A DNA stretch of 10,281 bases from an uncultured cyanobacterium. GTDB taxonomy: Bacteria > Cyanobacteriota > Cyanobacteriia > Pseudanabaenales > Pseudanabaenaceae. Below are positions 6,265-10,281 of this stretch, in pieces (the stretch's first letter is position 1; each line of letters opens with the position of its first letter). The notes below the pieces were generated by a model. It was not told where the DNA came from and made no database searches. It saw only the letters and a program-made list of their open reading frames with translations. The stretch is from positions 1 through 10,281 of the forward strand of contig CAIJEA010000496.1 in the NCBI GenBank assembly GCA_903819605.1, in the 5' to 3' direction. A program made the translations under genes and the position numbers.

Positions 6265-6293
6265 TAGAGAGCCTCGCTTTGCGAGGCTCTCTA
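6265..6293. repeat. Perfect 13-bp hairpin between ccmM and ccmN
   Basis: The arms 6265-6277 and 6281-6293 pair exactly around TTT. It starts 15 bp beyond the ccmM stop in the transcript direction. On the minus strand no T run follows, so it is not a standard terminator. It could protect the 3' end of upstream ccm mRNA or weaken read-through into ccmN. Confidence 0.75.
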
Positions 6294-6307
6294 ACAATAG
6301 TTAATAG

Positions 6308-7603
6308 TTACTTAACTGGACGTTGAATGATGCCTTCAAATACACGGCGCTTTGCCTTTGTGTCAATACCTAACAAGCGCACGTACTCATCACCATGCTC
6401 ATCTAAGCAAGCTTCTAAAGCCCGAATTACTTCAGACTCATTAGCGGTAGCGATCGGTGAGCAGCTAAACCAAGAGCTAGTACGGAAATGACGCTCATCA
6501 GCATGTTCAGTCCCAATACGATAGCCTTGAGCCAAAAGTTGCCGAATCCTTGACAGCATATCAGCGCTGATCTTGCCAGCACTTCCACCACCATAGGAAC
6601 CATTACTAGAGTTACTGACTTTAACCGCAGTCCGAGTTGCTGTGATTGGTTGACCACCTGGACGATGTACTAGCAATTCCACTACACGGCGTTTTGCCTT
6701 GGTATCAACTCCGACTAAGCGGATATATTCATCACTATATTCAGCGATGTAATTTTCGAGAGCAGCGATCGCAGCCGCAGGACTGTTAGCTGTAATCGCA
6801 GGAAGTGTCTGCCAAGAAGTGGTACGGAAATGACGCTCATCAGCATGTTCGACACTAATGCGATGACCTTGAGCCAAAAGTTGACCAACAGTGGTGGATA
6901 CATCATTAGCAACAGCATTACCATTGCTGGTACGAGGAGAGCTATAACTAGCTGCGGCTCCATTCCCAGACTGACCAATGCTCACAGCATTACCATCAGC
7001 GCGTTGAATGATGGTCTCAACTACGCGCCGCTTAGCTTTAGGATCAACTCCAACTAAACGGACATATTCGCCTTCATGCTCATTGAGAATGTTATTTAAT
7101 GCAGCGATTACTGTAGATTCATTTGATGCATCGATCGCAGGCCCTGTCATCCATGCGGCGGAACGAAAGCGACGAGCATCAGCATACTCAGTACTAATAC
7201 GATAGCCTTGGGCGAGAAGTTGACGAACTTGGTTAGCGATGTCACCATTGCTAGCATTTGCAGCACCATTTGATGAAGCTTTTGGGGCGCTGTAGCTATT
7301 GCTAGATGCCGTCGGAGCCGCATTGTTAATGACAGCAGGTTTATCGCTTGGGCGTTGAATAATTGTTTCTGTAAGACGACGCTTTGCTTTAGGATCGACT
7401 CCAAATAGGCGAACATACTCACCTTCATTTTCGACAAGAGCCGCTTGTACAGCCGAAATAACCGTCGAAGCTTCAGTTGTATGTGGGATCGCGCAGGATT
7501 GCCAAGATCCAGTACGGAATCGCCGTTCATCTGCGTACTCAGCAGCAACATGATAGCCCTGAGCTAAAATTTGTCGTATTTGCTGTGCTAAATCCCCATT
7601 CAT
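6308..7603 (-). CDS. ccmM: Short CcmM isoform (SSUL-only, internal translation start)
   Basis: Beta-cyanobacteria make a second, short CcmM from an internal start; it lacks the carbonic anhydrase domain and crosslinks Rubisco in the carboxysome core. Here ATG at 7603 (residue 246, reading MNGDLAQQIRQ) lies just before the first SSUL domain. It is preceded by AGAGGAA with an 8-nt gap from GAGGA. The product would be 431 residues, about 47 kDa, with all four SSUL domains. The position and ribosome site are seen directly; the function is taken from S. elongatus M35 and its Synechocystis counterpart. Confidence 0.75.
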   Translation of the reverse strand: MNGDLAQQIRQILAQGYHVAAEYADERRFRTGSWQSCAIPHTTEASTVISAVQAALVENEGEYVRLFGVDPKAKRRLTETIIQRPSDKPAVINNAAPTASSNSYSAPKASSNGAANASNGDIANQVRQLLAQGYRISTEYADARRFRSAAWMTGPAIDASNESTVIAALNNILNEHEGEYVRLVGVDPKAKRRVVETIIQRADGNAVSIGQSGNGAAASYSSPRTSNGNAVANDVSTTVGQLLAQGHRISVEHADERHFRTTSWQTLPAITANSPAAAIAALENYIAEYSDEYIRLVGVDTKAKRRVVELLVHRPGGQPITATRTAVKVSNSSNGSYGGGSAGKISADMLSRIRQLLAQGYRIGTEHADERHFRTSSWFSCSPIATANESEVIRALEACLDEHGDEYVRLLGIDTKAKRRVFEGIIQRPVK

Positions 7604-8338
7604 AGGTTCATTCCTCTGTGCTGTTGTATTTGTAAGGTTCTGATTAATTTGATTAGAATTTTGCGTATTAAAATTAGCGGCAGCATTACTGCTGCTTTGA
7701 TGTGATGAGTTCTCTTGTTTTTGTCGAATCGGTGTAATACAGGCAATATCAGCAGCACAGTGATAACCTTGTCTCAAGGACTCGTTGATACCGACAACAT
7801 GACTTGCAAAGTTTTGGTCTGATTCCCGCACATTCGGTAGTAGATCGGCTTGTTGCTGCGTTGTGATCACGGCTCCAGAAGGAACGTATTTGCCCGCAGG
7901 AATTTCTACATCTTGGACAAGGGCATGTAAGGAAATAACGCAGCCATCTCCGACTCGCGCATTGAATACTGTTGAGCGGAACCCAATAAAGCAATTGTTC
8001 CCAACATAAGCTGGTCCATGAATCAAAGCCATATGCGTGATTGAAGTACTATTTCCAATCCAGACGGAATATTCTTTACCGTCATCGCCAATCACACGAC
8101 CTTTTTCTAACCCATGGATAACAACGCCATCCTGAACGTTTGTACTATTGCCAATATGAAAAGGATTGCCCTCATCAGCACGAATCGATGTACCTGGGGC
8201 AATCAAAACATTCGCGCCGATGTAAACGTCGCCAATGAGATTGGAAAAAGAATGAACGTAAGCAGATGGATCGATTTTGGGTTCTGCCAGTTTCCTAGAC
8301 CAAGGTGTAGGGGGGGCAGCAAAGCTACGAACTACCAT
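6308..8338 (-). CDS. ccmM: Carboxysome scaffold CcmM, full-length form with gamma-carbonic anhydrase domain and four SSUL domains
   Basis: CcmM (676 residues) condenses Rubisco and organises the beta-carboxysome. Residues 1-205 are a gamma-carbonic anhydrase left-handed beta-helix. All three zinc ligands are present (H75, H102, H107), as are R53, Q69 and D70. C194 and C200 match the pair that forms the activating disulfide in Thermosynechococcus CcmM. A Gln/Asn/Ser-rich linker (206-245) leads to four Rubisco small-subunit-like domains at about 248-330, 365-448, 478-560 and 590-674, joined by flexible linkers of about 30 residues. S. elongatus has three such domains; four occur in Synechocystis. 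The start is ATG at 8338 and lacks a Shine-Dalgarno sequence, unlike the internal start at 7603. CcmM contacts CcmN, CcmK and Rubisco. Confidence 0.96.
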   Translation of the reverse strand: MVVRSFAAPPTPWSRKLAEPKIDPSAYVHSFSNLIGDVYIGANVLIAPGTSIRADEGNPFHIGNSTNVQDGVVIHGLEKGRVIGDDGKEYSVWIGNSTSITHMALIHGPAYVGNNCFIGFRSTVFNARVGDGCVISLHALVQDVEIPAGKYVPSGAVITTQQQADLLPNVRESDQNFASHVVGINESLRQGYHCAADIACITPIRQKQENSSHQSSSNAAANFNTQNSNQINQNLTNTTAQRNEPMNGDLAQQIRQILAQGYHVAAEYADERRFRTGSWQSCAIPHTTEASTVISAVQAALVENEGEYVRLFGVDPKAKRRLTETIIQRPSDKPAVINNAAPTASSNSYSAPKASSNGAANASNGDIANQVRQLLAQGYRISTEYADARRFRSAAWMTGPAIDASNESTVIAALNNILNEHEGEYVRLVGVDPKAKRRVVETIIQRADGNAVSIGQSGNGAAASYSSPRTSNGNAVANDVSTTVGQLLAQGHRISVEHADERHFRTTSWQTLPAITANSPAAAIAALENYIAEYSDEYIRLVGVDTKAKRRVVELLVHRPGGQPITATRTAVKVSNSSNGSYGGGSAGKISADMLSRIRQLLAQGYRIGTEHADERHFRTSSWFSCSPIATANESEVIRALEACLDEHGDEYVRLLGIDTKAKRRVFEGIIQRPVK
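6317..7597 (-). repeat. Four SSUL domain repeats within ccmM
   Basis: The repeats lie at about 7349-7597 (SSUL1), 6995-7246 (SSUL2), 6659-6907 (SSUL3) and 6317-6571 (SSUL4). Each follows the pattern LAQG-[YH]-[RH]-[IV], then [EV]-[YH]-AD-x-R-x-FR, a tryptophan 5-6 residues on, EY-[VI]-RL, VD-x-KAKRR and a closing [IV]-x-RP or QRAD. Only SSUL4 holds two cysteines (C626 and C644); SSUL1 has one (C282) and SSUL2 and SSUL3 have none. Confidence 0.9.
7604..7617 (-). promoter_or_regulatory. Internal ribosome binding site for short CcmM
   Basis: On the minus strand AGAGGAA (7611-7617) stands 8 nt ahead of the in-frame ATG at 7603. An extra ATG at 7611, abutting the GAGGA, makes only three codons before a TGA overlapping the real ATG. 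Confidence 0.7.
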
Positions 8339-8467
8339 AGTGAATCCGCACTTTTAAGACTTACCTATATCTCAATTATCAAAATTAAGAGTAATTAAGT
8401 ACTTTAAAAGCGCTCCTCCAAATAAAAACTTAAGCTACAACGTCGGAGAACTATTACTTACTAGCGC

Positions 8468-8776
8468 TTATTGCATTCTCTCACTATATTTTTTGCTGTA
8501 GAGCGTGCGATCGCTAAGGCTAACCGTATCGATAATCGCGATAACAGCCGCATCAATCGGACGATCTGTACTATCTCGCACTTGTCTTGCACCACTACCA
8601 CGAGTAAATAACACCCATTCATCTATGCCAGCCCCAACTGTATCTGTGGCAACTTCATAGTCTGAAAGTAATTGTCCTTCAAGATCGACAAGTTGCAAGA
8701 GAAGAAATTTGGTTCCAGTTAAATTGGAATCTTTGTAGTTACTGACGACAGTACCGTAAACCCTAGCGATTTGCAT
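8468..8776 (-). CDS. ccmL: Carboxysome shell vertex protein CcmL
   Basis: CcmL forms pentamers that close the vertices of the icosahedral beta-carboxysome shell. The 102-residue protein matches the EutN/CcmL family over its whole length: MQIARVYGTVVSNYKD at the start, GTKFLLLQLVD, then DTVGAGIDEWVLFTRGSGARQV, and AAVIAIIDTVS near the end. I start it at ATG 8776 because the family N-terminus is MQIA[KR]V. The frame stays open upstream to 8842, but that extension has no family similarity. No clear Shine-Dalgarno sequence is present, so translation may use a leaderless-like or coupled route as in many cyanobacterial genes. It lies 140 bp after ccmK1 and 129 bp before ccmM. Confidence 0.95.
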   Translation of the reverse strand: MQIARVYGTVVSNYKDSNLTGTKFLLLQLVDLEGQLLSDYEVATDTVGAGIDEWVLFTRGSGARQVRDSTDRPIDAAVIAIIDTVSLSDRTLYSKKYSERMQ

Positions 8777-8916
8777 ATTGTTGTAAGTACTTGAGCAGAA
8801 ATTACTGATGACAAAACTGTGGAGGAGTGAAATGCAAGGCAAATGCGGAATAATGCCAGTCTAAGCAAATAGCTATATTGGGCAAATCCTAGAGCGATCG
8901 CGCTAGTTAAACCCTA

Positions 8917-9258
8917 CTATGGGCGGTTCATGGGACGGATGGAGTTTACATTGTCACGGAATTGCTCGACTTCTTCGGTGTAGCGAATAGGTAGAACGTA
9001 TTCGAGGTTTTCGTGAGGACGCGCAATGATGTGTGTGGAAAGAACTTGTCCACCGTTGACACGTTTTACAGACTCAGTACCTGCGGCTACTGAAGCTTGT
9101 ACTTCCGATACGTCGCCACGAACGATAACGGTTACACGACCACTACCGATCTTTTCGTATCCAACCAAGGTTACACGAGCTGCCTTGACCATAGCATCTG
9201 CTGCTTCTACAACGGCAGGGAACCCGAGGGTTTCAATCATTCCAACTGCGATCGCCAT
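8917..9258 (-). CDS. ccmK1: Carboxysome shell hexamer protein CcmK1
   Basis: This is a single-BMC-domain protein (113 residues) whose hexamers tile the shell facets. The central pore motif KIGS is at 36-39, and the family core (GFPAVVEAADAMVKAARVTL, VIVRGDVSEVQASV, ARPHENLEYVLPIRYT) is intact. It ends with an 11-residue tail (RDNVNSIRPMNRP region) that the neighbouring paralogue lacks, as in Synechocystis CcmK1; this and its second place in the operon support the K1 name. ATG at 9258 is preceded by AGGAGAA (9267-9273) at a good distance. About 84 of 102 aligned residues are identical to the upstream CcmK, and several differences are Ile/Val swaps. Confidence 0.95.
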   Translation of the reverse strand: MAIAVGMIETLGFPAVVEAADAMVKAARVTLVGYEKIGSGRVTVIVRGDVSEVQASVAAGTESVKRVNGGQVLSTHIIARPHENLEYVLPIRYTEEVEQFRDNVNSIRPMNRP

Positions 9259-9410
9259 AATTCATGTTCTCCTAGAAAAATAAATAATGAAATTAATGAA
9301 AATTTAGTCTTTCGATACTTTTTTTTGAGAGTGTTTTTGAGACAATCTATAAAACTCAAGTTTCGATAAATCGAAAGGTGAGGAGTGAAAAAATAATCAA
9401 AAAGGCAAGT
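9259..9410 (-). other. ccmK2-ccmK1 spacer with imperfect hairpin
   Basis: The 152-bp gap contains CTCAAGTTTCGA (9355-9366) facing TCGAAAGGTGAG (9371-9382) around TAAA: a 6-bp perfect inner stem and a 4-bp outer stem separated by a 2-nt mismatch. In the transcript direction TTTT follows the structure, so it might end a fraction of ccmK2 transcripts. The 11-mer GAGGAGTGAAA at 9380-9390 recurs in the ccmK1-ccmL spacer at 8822-8832. Confidence 0.45.
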
Positions 9411-9719
9411 TTAGAAAGCAAATTGCTCTACTTCTCTTGTGTAGCGAATTGGTAGCACATACTCTAGATTTTCATGTGGTCGAGCAATGGTATGAGTCGA
9501 AACGACTTCGCCACCATTAACTCGATTTGCACCTTCAACCCCAGCAGCGATGGATGCTTTCACCTCAGAGATATCACCTCTGATGATGACTGTAACGCGT
9601 CCGCTACCAATTTTCTCGTAACCCACAAGGGTAACGCGAGCAGCTTTGACCATGGCATCTGCCGCTTCTACAATTGCGGGGAAGCCTCTAGTCTCGATCA
9701 TTCCAATAGCGATCGGCAT
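9411..9719 (-). CDS. ccmK2: Carboxysome shell hexamer protein CcmK2
   Basis: First gene of the operon. The 102-residue protein is one BMC domain with the pore loop KIGS at 36-39 and the conserved EAADAMVKAARVTLVGY and ARPHENLEYVLPIRYT blocks. Its hexamers make up shell facets with CcmK1, and in the family CcmK2 is the target of the CcmN encapsulation peptide. It lacks the C-terminal tail of its neighbour, which, with first position, matches Synechocystis ccmK2; the K1/K2 names are by synteny and tail length. It has isoleucine at several places where ccmK1 has valine. ATG at 9719 has no strong Shine-Dalgarno sequence, unlike ccmK1. Confidence 0.94.
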   Translation of the reverse strand: MPIAIGMIETRGFPAIVEAADAMVKAARVTLVGYEKIGSGRVTVIIRGDISEVKASIAAGVEGANRVNGGEVVSTHTIARPHENLEYVLPIRYTREVEQFAF

Positions 9720-10281
9720 AATTTAAGCCAGTGTCCTTACGACTCTCTAAAAAACTGAAGTTCTCGCGGTTGTATCTATCAAAAGATGTAGATGCACGAG
9801 CGCAACTATTGATCTTAGCTACGATCGGTTCGCTTAAAACATCAAATTTCAAATTTTTAATACAAAATAAAAATGAGATGACGCTTGGCGCACTTTTGCA
9901 GCTACTTTTTTGTAGCTAGCTTTTCGCAGCTAATTTACAGATGTTTGGTGAATCCTTGTTGTAATTAATTGCTTAATCAATCATTCAAAGATGAGCGACA
10001 AGTATTTATTACTACGGAGATAGCCATTCTAAATCTGAATAATCACAGAAATTGAATAATATTAATATATTCAACTCTATCTTTATATCTACGATAACGA
10101 GTGGCGGTACATTTGACAATATAAGCCGTCATGATAAATCTAAATAGTGCATATAATGCTGACTTATTTAGTGATTTGGGGCTGACACCCCATAAGAGAG
10201 TTGCTTTTGTCTTAACATCAGAGACTATCAGTAAAATAAATAACCAGATTTTTTGTGGTGCGGCTCCGCCGCACCACAAAA
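9720..10281. other. Upstream region of the ccm operon, no confident gene
   Basis: About 560 bp of AT-rich sequence that should contain the operon promoter and any inorganic-carbon-responsive operator. I saw no well-spaced -35/-10 pair that stands out. Visible structures are AGCTAC-N6-GTAGCT (9900-9917), an AT-rich near-palindrome (AAATTTCAAATTTT around 9845-9858), a GGGG/CCCC mini-stem near 10180-10193, and the hairpin at the window edge. A minus-strand frame ending at 10043 has an ATG at 10132 that would give a basic 29-residue peptide, but there is no ribosome site and I do not call it. Confidence 0.5.
10251..10281. repeat. 13-bp hairpin at the window edge
   Basis: TTTTGTGGTGCGG (10251-10263) pairs exactly with 10269-10281 across CTCCG. 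T residues before the left arm (10249-10250) suggest the stem may continue past the window. It may be a terminator of a gene outside the window or another palindromic intergenic repeat. Confidence 0.7.

Noticed and set aside
7147..7551. A 134-codon minus-strand frame overlapping ccmM
   Set aside because: It lies wholly inside the SSUL repeats in another frame. Similar shadows recur at 6427-6657 and 6715-6978 with related sequences, which is what repeated coding DNA produces.
7600..7611. Three-codon ORF (ATG at 7611) overlapping the short-CcmM start
   Set aside because: GAGGA abuts this ATG directly, too close for normal initiation; it is noted only because it repeats the ATGA overlap seen at ccmN.
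8777..8842. N-terminal extension of CcmL to an upstream ATG
   Set aside because: The extra 22 residues do not resemble the CcmL family, whose N-terminus is MQIA[KR]V, and there is no ribosome site for 8842.
9731..9919. A 62-codon plus-strand frame upstream of ccmK2
   Set aside because: It has a GTG start without a ribosome site, no recognisable family, and it covers the region expected to hold the ccm promoter.
9720..9960. A sigma-70 promoter or CcmR/NdhR operator for the ccm operon
   Set aside because: Several weak boxes exist (for example TTGAAA and TTGCGC on the minus strand), but none has a good partner at 16-18 bp, and no convincing LysR-type site was seen.
10043..10279. A 78-codon minus-strand frame, or its 29-codon ATG version from 10132
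   Set aside because: The long form starts at TTG inside a hairpin and crosses another short inverted repeat. The short form has no ribosome site and no family that I recognise.
1..10281. CRISPR array, phage genes, toxin-antitoxin or other defence system
   Set aside because: No regularly spaced direct repeats and no matching protein families were found. The CPBP protease family has been linked to bacteriocin immunity, but nothing next to it supports that role.

Overview
The window looks like part of a beta-cyanobacterial chromosome. Its core is a carboxysome operon on the minus strand in the order ccmK-ccmK-ccmL-ccmM-ccmN. The cyanobacterial palindrome GCGATCGC (HIP1) recurs about a dozen times in 10 kb, for example at 913, 2347, 3064, 4564, 5462, 8894 and 9248. 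The four-SSUL CcmM, the AT-rich spacers and the many hairpins between genes suggest a filamentous freshwater relative of Pseudanabaena; that placement is inference.

Layout. A CPBP-family membrane protease gene lies at 55-954 (+) and ends at a strong intrinsic terminator. A tRNA-Tyr(GUA) gene at 1192-1272 (+) has a good sigma-70 type promoter and its own terminator. A decayed IS5-like transposase (1427-1989, -) follows, then a spacer with a perfect 23-bp inverted repeat. At 2320-4401 (-) is an RNase II/R-family exoribonuclease that appears to start at TTG. A small exported-peptide gene (4536-4715, -) ends at a 22-bp hairpin terminator. Next is a 570-bp gene-free stretch holding a MITE-like element, a CRP-type palindrome and a cluster of CCCTATA repeats.

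The ccm operon fills 5290-9719 (-). The two CcmK proteins tile the shell facets and CcmL caps the vertices. CcmM condenses Rubisco through four small-subunit-like domains and carries an N-terminal gamma-carbonic anhydrase domain. CcmN bridges CcmM to the shell through its C-terminal peptide. No Rubisco, ccmO or CcaA gene is in the window. The remaining upstream region (9720-10281) should hold the operon promoter, but I could not assign one, and the window ends in another hairpin.

No wholly new multi-gene system is visible. The best second-look items are regulatory or structural: a 14-bp tandem duplication over the ccmN start that makes a mini-ORF overlapping the start codon; a Shine-Dalgarno-led internal start in ccmM; a complete zinc site with a redox cysteine pair in CcmM, plus an uneven distribution of cysteines among its SSUL domains; a CRP-like operator near a small exported peptide; and a series of perfect hairpins between genes.
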